Positions 7,675 through 16,171 of a stretch of DNA of 18,906 nucleotides are shown here, one piece after another. The notes beneath the pieces were generated by a model, which worked only from the letters and a program-made list of their open reading frames with translations, had not been told where the DNA came from and did not search any database. Position 1 is the first letter of the stretch, and the number at the start of each line of letters is the position of its first letter. Location of the stretch: positions 1-18,906 of the forward strand of contig JBBQNE010000050.1 in the NCBI GenBank assembly GCA_038329675.1, read 5' to 3'. Position numbers and translations under genes: made by a program. Origin of the DNA: JANXVY01 sp038329675 (GTDB lineage: Bacteria > Pseudomonadota > Alphaproteobacteria > Rhizobiales > Hyphomicrobiaceae).

Positions 7675-8445
7675 TTAGCCGCGCATTGGACCGTAGCGGT
7701 GTAATTCGGTGCCATAGGCGGCGAGCCATCGGCGGGGACCATCCATCTCAGGCATCGTTTGTGCCACTAGGGCCCAGAATTTGGGGCCGTGGTTCATCTC
7801 GGCGAGATGGGCAACCTCGTGAGCGGCGACATAGTCCAGCACGTCCGGCGGGGCCAGGATCAGGCGCCAGGAAAATGATAGAACGCGGGTCGTCGAACAG
7901 GAGCCCCATCGGCTCGTCTGGTCGCGGATGGCAATCCGGATCGGCTGCAGTGATAGCCGCTTAGCGTGGATCGCCACTTGGCGGTCGAGGTCGTAGCGGG
8001 CTTGCTCGTGGAGCCATCGCGCCAAATGTCGGGGTGCACTTGAGGCACTGCCGCTAACCGCCAGGATGGGCACTGTCGTTAGCGTTTCTGGCAATTGGGT
8101 TTCAACAAGTGGCCGCCCCGGGTTAAGGTTGCCGCTTATCGACAGTCGATGGAAAGCTCCGCGGATTGGTATTTGTGCGCCGTCGGCGAACGGGACCGGC
8201 ACCGGTAGCGTCCCGAGCCGGTCGCGGACCCATTCCAAGTGGCGGTTCACAAACGTTCCGGCGTCGTCAACGTTGCAACGCATCGGAACTGTGACGATGA
8301 CGGCGCGCTTTGTTCGCGAGACCCGCAGGGTCATGCGCCGAGCGGCGGGATGACGGCGAACTTCCACGGGCGCGTCCAGACCGACAATCGCAGTTGTCGC
8401 CTTTGATACGGGTTCTCGCGGCCGTTTGCGCATCGCTAGGTCCAC
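7675..8445 (-). CDS. YgjP/SprT-type M48 metallopeptidase-like protein
   Basis: This 256-aa protein (from GTG 8445) has the YgjP-like (DUF45) zinc site HEVAHLAEMNHGPKFW, with H209, E210 and H213 plus a later H219. RWGSCSTTRVLSFSWRLILAP (from 179) and LDYVAAHE-type sequence precede the motif and are typical of the family. The N-terminal half (about 27-80) is the beta-rich VRRHPAARRMTLRVS segment that usually precedes the metal domain. It is annotated widely as an M48-family metallopeptidase; its substrate is unknown. There is no signal peptide. Two starts are possible: GTG 8445 (GGA 4 bases upstream) and ATG 8433 (GGA 7 bases upstream), the latter giving 252 aa. It runs opposite to both neighbours and stands alone. 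Confidence 0.88.
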   Translation of the reverse strand: MDLAMRKRPREPVSKATTAIVGLDAPVEVRRHPAARRMTLRVSRTKRAVIVTVPMRCNVDDAGTFVNRHLEWVRDRLGTLPVPVPFADGAQIPIRGAFHRLSISGNLNPGRPLVETQLPETLTTVPILAVSGSASSAPRHLARWLHEQARYDLDRQVAIHAKRLSLQPIRIAIRDQTSRWGSCSTTRVLSFSWRLILAPPDVLDYVAAHEVAHLAEMNHGPKFWALVAQTMPEMDGPRRWLAAYGTELHRYGPMRG

Positions 8446-9094
8446 TTATCCGTTACGTTTGCCAATTCGCGACCCAAGGCGGTTGCCGCAACATGATCCG
8501 GCGATCCCGCCGGATGAGTACCTGCTTCGGTCACCACACCTCTAGCGCCATCGCGATGCTGTGGCGGGTTGGTGCCACGGTGTTGCCCCGCCGCGCCATC
8601 CGAGGCTCTGCAAGGCCGCCCGGTGTTGAGCGTCCGAGGGCCCGGGGCAATCGCCTAAAGCCCGTTCAGTTCTTTGCCAATCTCGGTTAATTGGTCTGGT
8701 GCTACCCCAACTCGTGAGACGCTAATCGACGATTAGCAGGGCGGTAGCGAGGCAGACGATGATCACATCTTATAACCAAATATCCGTAGCGTATGGATCT
8801 GAAGCGGAGACGAGACCTGAGTTTGAGTTAGGCACCCGATCGATCCACGATCCGAGATCTGACGTCCTTGTGACGTGATCGTGTGACGTGATGAAGCCGT
8901 GGTCTTCCAAACGCCAACGTATTCGTGGCAGCTCTCCCAAGCCGACGCTTGCTCGACCCTGCTCGACCCTTGGCCGAGCCTTGAAGGTTATGCATTGATC
9001 GGCTCGCCTTTAAAAGTCTGGTCTTGACAGCCGACCTCGAAGGCCGACCTTGAAAGTCTGGTCCCCGCCACAAACTACGGCTAGAGACGTCACA
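8446..9094. other. 649-base intergenic region with short direct repeats
   Basis: I find no credible gene here: the longest ORFs are Arg/Ser-rich and one is antisense to the start of yihY. The stretch 8869-9063 is rich in short direct repeats, listed separately. A TTGACA hexamer lies at 9024-9029 about 65 bases before the yihY start, but the matching position for a -10 (9047-9052) reads ACCTTG, so it is not a convincing promoter. No tRNA, SRP RNA or tmRNA motif was seen. Confidence 0.5.
8869..9063. repeat. Cluster of short direct and tandem repeats upstream of yihY
   Basis: Four repeat pairs are visible. TGTGACGTGAT occurs at 8869-8879 and 8882-8892 (13-base period). GCTCGACCCT is tandem at 8951-8960 and 8961-8970. 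GCCGACCT occurs at 9030-9037 and 9043-9050. AAAGTCTGGTC occurs at 9013-9023 and 9053-9063 (40-base period). Units differ from one another, so this is not a single array and not a CRISPR. Confidence 0.7.
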
Positions 9095-10009
9095 ATGAAC
9101 GTCAACGTAAAAAGATCCCGCATGCCTGTCGCCGCTGTTGGTGCGCTCCGCGCGCGCACGGTGGCTGAGGCCGTATATCGCACCTATGAACACAGCGGCT
9201 TCACACTTGCTGGTGCCGTCGCATTCTCATTCGTCATTTCGTTGTTTCCCTTTTGCATCTTCCTCGGTGCGCTGGCTTCAACATTCGGCGGCGAGGAGAT
9301 CGCAGCGCAGGCCGTTGATCAGTTGTTCCAGATCTTGCCAAAGGACGTCGCAAAGGCACTCGCGCCGCAAGTCGTCAACATCATGGGGACGACGCGGATC
9401 GACTTGCTGACGCTGTCGGGCTTCATCACGTTGTTCTTTGCGACGAGCGCCATTGAGACGCTGCGTGCCGCGCTCAACGGAGCGTATCGGGTGAAGGAAA
9501 CGCGGCCCTACATCGTCTGCTTGTTATTCTCGATGCTGCTCGTGTTTTTGTCTGCGCTATCGATGTTGGTGATTACCTGGGCGGTAGTTGTCGGTCCAAG
9601 CTTGGCTGCAAGTTTTGAGCCGCAGTTTGTTCCCTCGTTCGTCAATAAATATCTCGACAGCAGTTGGGCCCACGTCGGCTTCCGGTACGGTTTGGCTGGC
9701 ATCGTGATCGGTGCCCAGTTGACGGCGTTTCATCTGTTTTTGGCCTCAGGGCGACGGACGCTCAGCGATGTCTGGCCGGGCGTGCTGTTGTCTGTGCTAT
9801 TGTGGCTCGCGTCGGCATCGCTTTATTCACGCTATCTCGACTTTTCCGATTACACGCGGTTCTACGCTGGCCTGTCACAGCTGATGGTGGCGATGATTTA
9901 TTTTCAGGTCACGGCGGTTATCATCATTCTGGGCGCTGAGCTTAATCGCGGTCTGTTGGAGCTAAAGAAATACCGTGACGGCGATGATGAAATCGCGCAA
10001 GCCGCCTGA
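9095..10009 (+). CDS. YihY/BrkB-family inner-membrane protein
   Basis: This 304-aa integral membrane protein belongs to the YihY (UPF0761, formerly BrkB) family. After a cytoplasmic N-terminus, the conserved entry GFTLAGAVAFSFVISLFPFCIFL starts the first helix. Further hydrophobic segments include IDLLTLSGFITLFFATSAIETL, VCLLFSMLLVFLSALSMLVIT, RYGLAGIVIGAQLTAFHLFL, WPGVLLSVLLWLASASLY and LMVAMIYFQVTAVIIILGAE. The conserved ETLRAALNGAYRV, YSRYL and GAELN elements fit the family. The transport or other function is not established; the old ribonuclease BN assignment is wrong. ATG 9095 is chosen over 9050 because it lies behind an AGAGA stretch and gives the usual length. The stop codon is one base from the proA start, suggesting co-transcription. 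Confidence 0.92.
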   Translation: MNVNVKRSRMPVAAVGALRARTVAEAVYRTYEHSGFTLAGAVAFSFVISLFPFCIFLGALASTFGGEEIAAQAVDQLFQILPKDVAKALAPQVVNIMGTTRIDLLTLSGFITLFFATSAIETLRAALNGAYRVKETRPYIVCLLFSMLLVFLSALSMLVITWAVVVGPSLAASFEPQFVPSFVNKYLDSSWAHVGFRYGLAGIVIGAQLTAFHLFLASGRRTLSDVWPGVLLSVLLWLASASLYSRYLDFSDYTRFYAGLSQLMVAMIYFQVTAVIIILGAELNRGLLELKKYRDGDDEIAQAA

Positions 10010-10010
10010 G

Positions 10011-11333
10011 ATGACGGTCACCCGCGCTCCACCCACAATGACGCCCACGAATTTGGCTCCCATGGACGTTCCCTTTACAGCCGATGTAATGCACGCGCTT
10101 GGGCTCGCGGCGCGTCAGGCTGCCAGCAGGTTAGCGCGCGCTTCAACGGAGACGAAAAACACCGCGCTCCTTTACGCTGCAGCACGTTTGCGGACCATGG
10201 CGCCCTCCATTATCGCGGCCAACGCGATCGACCTCGACGCAGCGCGCGCAAGTGGTCGTCCGACGGCGTATATCGACCGGTTGACGCTCGATGCGTCGCG
10301 CATCGAGGCGATGGCGATTGGTCTGGAAGTGATTGCGTCGCTCCCTGACCCCGTCGGGCGTGAACTCGCGCGCTGGAGCCGACCGAACGGGCTAGATATC
10401 GCCCGCGTTGCTATTCCGCTCGGCGTGATCGGCATCATCTACGAAAGCCGCCCCAACGTGACGGCCGACGCAGCCGCGCTTACCCTTAAGTCGGGTAACG
10501 CTGCGATCCTGCGAGGTGGCTCCGATTGCCTACACACATCGTCCGCGATTGTGGCGTGTATGCACCATGGCTTGCGCGAGGCGGGCTTGCCTGAAGCTGT
10601 TGTTACGTTGGTGCCGACGACGGATCGCGAGGCCGTTGGGCTCATGCTGGCGGGTCTTGGCGGAGCGATCGACGTGCTTGTACCGCGCGGCGGTCGCAGC
10701 CTCGTTGAGCGCGTCCAGGCGGAGGCTCGAGTGCCAGTGTTCGCGCACTTGGAGGGTATTTGTCATACCTACGTCGATCGCGGTGCCGACCTTGATATGG
10801 CTGTTCCGATCGTTCTCAATGCTAAGCTGCGGCGGACCGGCGTTTGCGGTGCGACGGAAACCCTTTTGGTCGATGCCAATGCCGAGCCGGATTACCTACC
10901 GACCGTCGTAAAAGCCCTGTTAGACGCGGGTTGCGAAGTTCGCGGCGACTCGGCGACGCAAGCGGTCGATCGGCGGGTAAAGCCAGCGGCGAGGAGCGAC
11001 TACGGACACGAATTTCTGGATGCGATCATTGCGGTCAAAACCGTTGACGGCGTCGATGGAGCAATCGCCCACATCGCCACCTATGGCAGCCAGCACACGG
11101 ACGCGATCATTACGGAATGCAGCGGCACGGCCGAGCTGTTTTTGAAGACCGTCGACAGCGCGATTGTGCTGCACAACGCGTCAACGCAGTTTGCCGATGG
11201 CGGCGAGTTCGGGATGGGTGCTGAGATCGGCATCGCGACCGGCAAGATGCATGCGCGGGGGCCGGTCGGCCTGGAGCAGTTGACGACGATGAAATATATC
11301 GTCAGGGGAGCCGGGCAGGTGCGGCCCGTTTAA
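10011..11333 (+). CDS. proA: Gamma-glutamyl phosphate reductase (proline biosynthesis)
   Basis: ProA reduces gamma-glutamyl phosphate with NADPH to glutamate semialdehyde, the second step from glutamate to proline. The protein is 440 aa from ATG 10011 and has an aldehyde-dehydrogenase-like fold. Key segments are IPLGVIGIIYESRPNVTADAAAL, LKSGNAAILRGGSD, VPRGGRSLVERV, HLEGICHTYVD and NAKLRRTGVCGATETLL with catalytic Cys279. The end is FADGGEFGMGAEIGIATGKMHARGPVGLEQLTTMKY-like, which is diagnostic. The start is uncertain: ATG 10011 directly follows the yihY stop (TGAGATG), while ATGs at 10038 and 10062 would give lengths nearer E. coli ProA (417). No strong Shine-Dalgarno is seen for any. proB is not in the window; in many Rhizobiales proA sits with proB and nadD instead. 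Confidence 0.96.
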   Translation: MTVTRAPPTMTPTNLAPMDVPFTADVMHALGLAARQAASRLARASTETKNTALLYAAARLRTMAPSIIAANAIDLDAARASGRPTAYIDRLTLDASRIEAMAIGLEVIASLPDPVGRELARWSRPNGLDIARVAIPLGVIGIIYESRPNVTADAAALTLKSGNAAILRGGSDCLHTSSAIVACMHHGLREAGLPEAVVTLVPTTDREAVGLMLAGLGGAIDVLVPRGGRSLVERVQAEARVPVFAHLEGICHTYVDRGADLDMAVPIVLNAKLRRTGVCGATETLLVDANAEPDYLPTVVKALLDAGCEVRGDSATQAVDRRVKPAARSDYGHEFLDAIIAVKTVDGVDGAIAHIATYGSQHTDAIITECSGTAELFLKTVDSAIVLHNASTQFADGGEFGMGAEIGIATGKMHARGPVGLEQLTTMKYIVRGAGQVRPV

Positions 11334-11495
11334 TCGCGGTCGCGATGTAACAAATCGTCAGGTCAATCGTCCAGGGATTGGTATTGCATCCGTGGTTGGC
11401 GTGGAAGGACGCCGAATTCGTGTCGCTCCCGACCATGTGCTCGCGGCTGAGCAAAATAACTGAACAACACGTCATTTTTACACAAGGCGGTCACG

Positions 11496-12338
11496 ATGCG
11501 TGCGCAACAATTTTGCCAGGGCTTTTTGAGCCCGGCCGCTCGGTCAGCTGTCGGGTTGATCGCCTCGGGCCTCATTTCGGCGTCCGTATCGTTGCCAGCC
11601 GTGGCCCAAAGCATGCTCGACATGGTCGATTTGAAATCGCCGGCCTTCACGCAGGCAGAGATGACGCGTGCCGACATTGAGGCTGGTATCGCTAAGCTCA
11701 AGCCGGGCGAGACGCTGGACCTGTCGGCGAAGTCATTGAACGGACTTGATCTTTCAGGCTTTGACTTGCGCCGGACGAGCCTTCAATCGGCGCGTCTCAA
11801 CAACACAAACCTTGCGCGTGCCAATCTCGAGGGCGTGATGCTCGACCAAGCGTGGCTGCTGGGTGGCAATCTCACAGAGGCTAAGCTTGCGGGCGCTAGT
11901 CTGTTTGGGACCCAACTCGTCGGGGCGACAGCCGATCGGGCAGATTTTACCGGCAGCCGGATTGCTGGCGACTTCTCCAAGGCGAGCCTCACGGGGGCAA
12001 TTTTTGACCGCGCCGATTTGTCTGCCGACATGAAGAACCAATCGATGGGTTTGATGCGTGGCGTGTTTAACAGTTCCAAACTCGACGGCGCGTCGTTTCG
12101 CGATGCCAACCTCTCTCGGGTGCAGATGGAGTTTGCTATTTTGCGCGATGCGAGCCTCGTTGGTGCGAAGTTCAACGGCAGCGAGATCGCGGGGGTCGAC
12201 TTTACCGGCGCAAACGTTGCCGGTGCTGATTTCGACGGCGCCGACGTGACGTCCGCCCGGCTCGTTGGCATGCGCAATGCGGACAAGGCGTTGAACCTTG
12301 ATAAGCTCAAAAACGCCGATCGTGCGTTCCGGGAGTAA
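11496..12338 (+). CDS. Secreted pentapeptide-repeat protein
   Basis: This 280-aa protein has a signal peptide (hydrophobic 18-35, cleavage likely near AVA-Q at 37-38) and should be periplasmic. Two blocks of pentapeptide repeats of the A(D/N)LxX type follow: about 74-175 (for example LDLSG, ARLNN, ANLEG, AKLAG, ADFTG) and about 195-256 (LDGAS, ANLSR, AKFNG, VDFTG, ADFDG). They should form a right-handed quadrilateral beta-helix. The less regular stretch at 176-194 (SADMKNQSMGLMRG) interrupts it. The specific function is unknown; this is not a Qnr-type cytoplasmic DNA mimic because it is exported. ATG 11496 has AAGGCGG upstream. It precedes an L,D-transpeptidase on the same strand after 145 bases, hinting at an envelope role. 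Confidence 0.88.
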   Translation: MRAQQFCQGFLSPAARSAVGLIASGLISASVSLPAVAQSMLDMVDLKSPAFTQAEMTRADIEAGIAKLKPGETLDLSAKSLNGLDLSGFDLRRTSLQSARLNNTNLARANLEGVMLDQAWLLGGNLTEAKLAGASLFGTQLVGATADRADFTGSRIAGDFSKASLTGAIFDRADLSADMKNQSMGLMRGVFNSSKLDGASFRDANLSRVQMEFAILRDASLVGAKFNGSEIAGVDFTGANVAGADFDGADVTSARLVGMRNADKALNLDKLKNADRAFRE

Positions 12339-12483
12339 CGCTGCGTGATGTGAGCGCCCGCGATTAACCGTCGAGTGTTCAATAGAAATGTCGTCTCAAT
12401 ATTTCATTCACCCTCTTGAGCCCGCCGCTTTCTGATGGCATCGGATCAATTGTGATGTGGGTTGTGTTTGAGGGAGACGAGCG

Positions 12484-14538
12484 GTGCGTGTTGGTCGGGA
12501 CGGCGGATGGGTTCGGTATTTTGGACCTCTGACCCTTGGATCGTTAGTCGTCTTTGTCGGTGCGTCCGGACTGGTCCTATCCCCACAACTGACGCGCGCG
12601 CAGGACGCGGCCGAGTTACCGGCGGCGGTGGCGATGCCGATTGATCCGCTGGCGACGGCTCAAGGAAAGCCCGCCGCGAAGCTAACCTCTCCACAGCCAA
12701 CCCCTCCGCAGCCGGTGTCTAGCCACGCCAAGGCTGTCGCGACGGCACTTGCGGCAACAACGAAGTTGCTCGCCAACGACATCACGTCGGCTGGCAGCGA
12801 TATGGACTACGCGGCCGCAGTTGCTTTCTACACCGAGCGCGGTGCAGAGCCGCTCTGGATCACTCGCGCTGGCCTGACGAAACGTGCCAAAGCAGCGATT
12901 GGCGAAATACAGCGCGCCGATGGTTGGGGTCTAAACCCGGCAGACTTTCCAGTCACTGCAATCGCAAGCTTGACCGACTTCACGCCTGAAGCTCTGGCGA
13001 TTGCTGAACTGACCGTCACCGGGGCCGCGCTCAAGTATGCGCGACATGCCAGGGGTGGTCGCATCACGTCGCCTGAAACACAGCTTTCGGGCTATATCGA
13101 CCGGCGGCCGAACCTCATCGACCCCGCGATTGTGTTGGCTAAACTTGCAAGCGCTGACGCGGCTGATCAAGTTCTTCGGGATTTTCACCCCAAACACCGG
13201 CAGTTTGTCCTCCTTCGGGAGGCCTATCTGAAGGCGCGCGATGGACGTGCGAGTACCGCCGATAAGCTGCTGCCATTGAACGGATCGGTTTTGGTGCCGG
13301 GCAAGTGGCACGAGGACATCGCGATCGTTCGACGACGGCTCGGCGTGGCAAAGCCCGAGACGTCGGATGCCGAATGGATGGAGCCTGGGCTCGTTGCGGC
13401 CGTTCGCGATTTTCAAAGCAGCATTGGCTTGAAGCCCGACGCTATGATTGGCGAGAGGACCCGGCGCGCGCTCAACGAGGCGCTCGATGGCAAGCTCAGT
13501 ATCGAGCCGTTGCTGGCGAACATGGAGGCTTGGCGGTGGATGCCCGACAATCTTGGCGCTACGCGCGTCGAGGTTAACGTGCCTGAACAACTCGTACGGT
13601 TTTACCGGGATGGTAGCCTCGTATTCACCGAACGCGTGATCGTTGGGCGGATGGAAACCGCGACGCCACTGTTTTCCGACGAAATGGAAACGATCGTTTT
13701 TCAGCCTACGTGGGGCATTCCAAACAGTATCAAGATCAAAGACTTACTGCCTGATCTGCAGGTTGGCAACGGACTGCGCGAAGGGCTTCGCATGAAGCTT
13801 GGGAAGCGCGAGGTTGACCCGTCGGACATCGATTGGGAACGGGCTGATATTACGAAATACACCGTGTATCAGCCGTCGGGAGACGATAACGCGCTTGGGG
13901 AAGTCAAGTTTCTTTTCCCAAATGCTCACTCCGTCTACTTGCACGATACGCCCAACAAGAAGCTTTTTAGCTCGACGGTACGCATGTTCAGCCATGGGTG
14001 CGTTCGCGTGCGAAACCCGATGAAATTCGCCGAAGTTTTGCTCGATGCTGATCGCGGGTTATTGGCCAAGGACGTGCGAAAGCTCGCCGACAATGGGCCT
14101 GAGGACAACATCGTTCGGCTTGGCTCGAAAGTGCCGGTTCACCTGACTTACTTTACCGTCATCATGAACGATGTCGGGGACGCGATCACGGCTCCCGATC
14201 TTTACGGCCACGAAAAGCGCATTACCTTGGCGCTGCAAGGGCAATTCAGCAAAATCAAAAAACTTGATCCGCCGGTTATCGAACCGGGCAGGCCGGTTGC
14301 TCGTAACGAGGTCGTTCGGTTGATCAGGCCGAACGCGGCTCGGGTCGCCCAAGATTTCCCACCACCGTCTAATCCGGGCGTTCGGGTCAATGGTCGTTTC
14401 CCGCCGCCATCAGCGCTCGGCTATTATTCCCCGCCGCCGCAGCCCTGGCGCTTTTTCGCGCCGCCGGCTCAACAGCCATCACGAAGCCGCGGATCGACGC
14501 CCAACGAGATTATGATGCGGACGCTGAGTGGGAACTGA
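12484..14538 (+). CDS. YcbB-type L,D-transpeptidase with Pro-rich C-terminal tail
   Basis: This 684-aa envelope enzyme forms 3-3 cross-links in peptidoglycan. An N-terminal hydrophobic segment (about 14-35, then TRAQDA) is a signal peptide or anchor, followed by a Pro/Ala-rich linker. The scaffold domain is at about 105-290. A peptidoglycan-binding helix bundle (EPGLVAAVRDFQSSIGL onward) is at about 300-335. The YkuD catalytic domain contains H487 (YLHDTP) and the S503-H-G-C506-V-R active site with nucleophile Cys506. This layout matches E. coli LdtD/YcbB. Residues from about 623 to the end form a Pro-rich tail (FPPPS, FPPPSALGYY, SPPPQPW) that I would not expect in E. coli YcbB. The start is GTG 12484, with GGGAGA 7 bases upstream. 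Confidence 0.93.
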   Translation: MRVGRDGGWVRYFGPLTLGSLVVFVGASGLVLSPQLTRAQDAAELPAAVAMPIDPLATAQGKPAAKLTSPQPTPPQPVSSHAKAVATALAATTKLLANDITSAGSDMDYAAAVAFYTERGAEPLWITRAGLTKRAKAAIGEIQRADGWGLNPADFPVTAIASLTDFTPEALAIAELTVTGAALKYARHARGGRITSPETQLSGYIDRRPNLIDPAIVLAKLASADAADQVLRDFHPKHRQFVLLREAYLKARDGRASTADKLLPLNGSVLVPGKWHEDIAIVRRRLGVAKPETSDAEWMEPGLVAAVRDFQSSIGLKPDAMIGERTRRALNEALDGKLSIEPLLANMEAWRWMPDNLGATRVEVNVPEQLVRFYRDGSLVFTERVIVGRMETATPLFSDEMETIVFQPTWGIPNSIKIKDLLPDLQVGNGLREGLRMKLGKREVDPSDIDWERADITKYTVYQPSGDDNALGEVKFLFPNAHSVYLHDTPNKKLFSSTVRMFSHGCVRVRNPMKFAEVLLDADRGLLAKDVRKLADNGPEDNIVRLGSKVPVHLTYFTVIMNDVGDAITAPDLYGHEKRITLALQGQFSKIKKLDPPVIEPGRPVARNEVVRLIRPNAARVAQDFPPPSNPGVRVNGRFPPPSALGYYSPPPQPWRFFAPPAQQPSRSRGSTPNEIMMRTLSGN

Positions 14539-14636
14539 TCAATTGCGGACGAGGTACGGGCTTTCCGCGCGTGGGCGGCGAACCTACCTTGACGCAGCTG
14601 GGCCGCTGCACTCGGCTATTACTTTACGGTGCCGGT

Positions 14637-14894
14637 TCACTTCTGGTCCTGGCGGGCGGCCCGGGCTGTCTCTCGCGCTTTTAGCACGTCAGCACCCACG
14701 CCGAGTGTGCGCCGCTTACCGTGGCTTCCTGGCGGGCAATTCACGTGCAAGAAACCGTGTCGCATCATGGGATCAGGGCTGTTTCCAGCGTCCGGCGTCT
14801 TGTTTTGCGTTGATCCTGTGGCGATAAGCGAAGCGACGACAAGCGTCGAAGCGCCTGTCAAAACAACCGCCGCGATCGCCATCGCCCGGTTCAT
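14637..14894 (-). CDS. Tiny membrane or exported protein coupled to prmB, unknown function
   Basis: This 85-aa protein has a Met-rich start (MNRAMAIAAVVLTGASTLVV), one hydrophobic helix at about 4-26, and then a short polar region. The latter contains MMRHGFLHVNCPPGSHGKRR and a basic, Ala/Arg-rich end. I recognise no family. It could be a single-pass anchored periplasmic peptide or, less likely, a secreted one. Support for it being real: its ATG (14894-14892) overlaps the prmB stop codon TGA (14893-14891) as ATGA, the classical arrangement for coupled translation. It ends convergent to the L,D-transpeptidase gene, whose stop codon is 98 bases away. Confidence 0.6.
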   Translation of the reverse strand: MNRAMAIAAVVLTGASTLVVASLIATGSTQNKTPDAGNSPDPMMRHGFLHVNCPPGSHGKRRTLGVGADVLKARETARAARQDQK

Positions 14895-15892
14895 GCTCTT
14901 GCGCCGCTTGTTGGTGCCTTTCGGCCGGTCTTTTTGACTTGGCTCGTGGCCAACGCGGCAGCCGTTACGGCAACGACCTCGCCGGAGCTCGTTTCCGTCT
15001 CGAGCCAAGTGACATCGAGGTTGGGGTATGCCGCCTCGAAGCGGGCTTGCGCGGTGCCAAGTTCAAGTATCAAGACGCCACGCGCGGTAAGATACGCTGG
15101 TGCTGCGGCAATAATCCGGTGAACGAGGTCGAGGCCGTCGTCGCCTCCAGCATGAGCAATGGCTGGTTCGGCGGCGTACTCGGCATCAAAGGCTGCGACC
15201 TCGGCGGTGGCGACGTAGGGCGGGTTGGCAATAATCAGGTCGTAGCGCGCATCTGGATCAAGGGGCGCGAATAAGTCACCGTGCAGCAAGTCAATGCGCT
15301 GCTGAAGACTGTAGTCGGCAACGTTTTGGCGGGCGACGTCCAACGCGCTGGCCGATAGGTCGGCGGCATCGATGCGCGCTTGGTCGTAGTGCAGCGCGGC
15401 CAGTATCGCGAGACACCCCGACCCGGTGCACATGTCGAGGACACGGCGGACGCTGGATGGCTCAGCGATGAGGCCAGCAAAACCGTCGCCCATCAGCTCG
15501 CCAATGTAAGATCGTGGCACGATCACACGTTCATCGACGAAGAACCGACGGCCTTGGATGTAAGCCGTATTGAGCAAGTACGAGGCCGGTTTGCGGGTCG
15601 TGATCCGGGCAGAAAATAGCACGGCGATTCTCGTTTTTTCAGCTGTCGTCAGGCGGCAATCGAGCCAGGGCGCGAGTTCGTCGTGCGGCAGATCGAGCGC
15701 TGTTAAGATTATGAAGGCTGCCTCGTCCAATGCGGATGCCGTACCGTGGCCGAATACGAGCCGCGCGCGCGTAAATTCGGTGACGCCGAGCCGAAGAAAA
15801 TCACGCAGGGTCTGGAGATTGTTGGTGTCAAAGCCAGCGTGTTGGCTATTGTCGATTATTGCGCTCACCGCCGTCGCACCTGTGTCGCGCAC
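14891..15892 (-). CDS. prmB: 50S ribosomal protein L3 glutamine methyltransferase
   Basis: PrmB methylates a glutamine side chain of ribosomal protein L3 using S-adenosylmethionine. The 333-aa protein has a helical N-terminal domain (1-90) with LRDFLRLGVTEFTRARLVFGHGT. KPASYLLNTAYIQGRRFFVDERVIVPRS (about 101-128) comes next. The SAM-binding loop is LDMCTGSGCLAI (152-163), and the catalytic NPPY is at 223-226, the signature of glutamine methyltransferases. The N-terminal GHGT and the VPRSYIGELM region favour PrmB over PrmC. The annotated GTG 15892 has AAGG only one base upstream; GTG 15868 (AGGTG about 9 bases upstream) is a plausible true start. The gene overlaps a tiny membrane-protein gene at its 3' end. 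Confidence 0.93.
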   Translation of the reverse strand: MRDTGATAVSAIIDNSQHAGFDTNNLQTLRDFLRLGVTEFTRARLVFGHGTASALDEAAFIILTALDLPHDELAPWLDCRLTTAEKTRIAVLFSARITTRKPASYLLNTAYIQGRRFFVDERVIVPRSYIGELMGDGFAGLIAEPSSVRRVLDMCTGSGCLAILAALHYDQARIDAADLSASALDVARQNVADYSLQQRIDLLHGDLFAPLDPDARYDLIIANPPYVATAEVAAFDAEYAAEPAIAHAGGDDGLDLVHRIIAAAPAYLTARGVLILELGTAQARFEAAYPNLDVTWLETETSSGEVVAVTAAALATSQVKKTGRKAPTSGARA

Positions 15893-16085
15893 GCCTTTTT
15901 AGTTGGCATGCCATGGGCGTCGTAGGCCCGCCGCTACTTAACTTGGATGCACCACTATCACGAAACATCGCATGGCGACTGCGTGGCGCTAAATCTGCAG
16001 ATGACGACCAGGTACACCTAGAGGATCTTGCCGAAGAGTGCTGAAGGCCTTCCATTACATATTAGTAACCTTGACGATCGTTTGC

Positions 16086-16099
16086 CGTCTGAGCAGACG
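16086..16099. promoter_or_regulatory. Small inverted repeat in the gap upstream of the GH114-like gene
   Basis: CGTCTG (16086-16091), AG, CAGACG (16094-16099) is a perfect 6-base inverted repeat 72 bases before the downstream start codon. It could be an operator. The remainder of the 279-base gap 15893-16171 shows no gene I can support. Confidence 0.2.
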
Positions 16100-16171
16100 T
16101 GGTGGTTGCCTCGGTTGCCGGACTGCGGGGAGGCGGCTAAGTGTATGGAGTTGGCCCTATTGGAGTGTCCC

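Noticed and set aside
8310..8690. 126-aa plus-strand ORF after the YgjP-like gene
   Set aside because: About a third is antisense to the metallopeptidase gene; the rest is Arg/Pro-rich without domains.
8869..9063. Possible CRISPR-like array
   Set aside because: Repeat units are 8-11 bases, differ from each other and occur only twice each; no cas genes are present.
8828..9193. 121-aa minus-strand ORF
   Set aside because: Antisense to the start of the well-supported yihY gene; composition is Arg/Ser-rich and it resembles no family.
11333..11346. ATCGCG-GT-CGCGAT as a proA terminator
   Set aside because: The loop is two bases and there is no T-run, so it cannot act as an ordinary terminator.
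14528..14937. Two overlapping plus-strand ORFs of about 100 aa
   Set aside because: They are antisense to the prmB-coupled small gene and have shadow-like composition.
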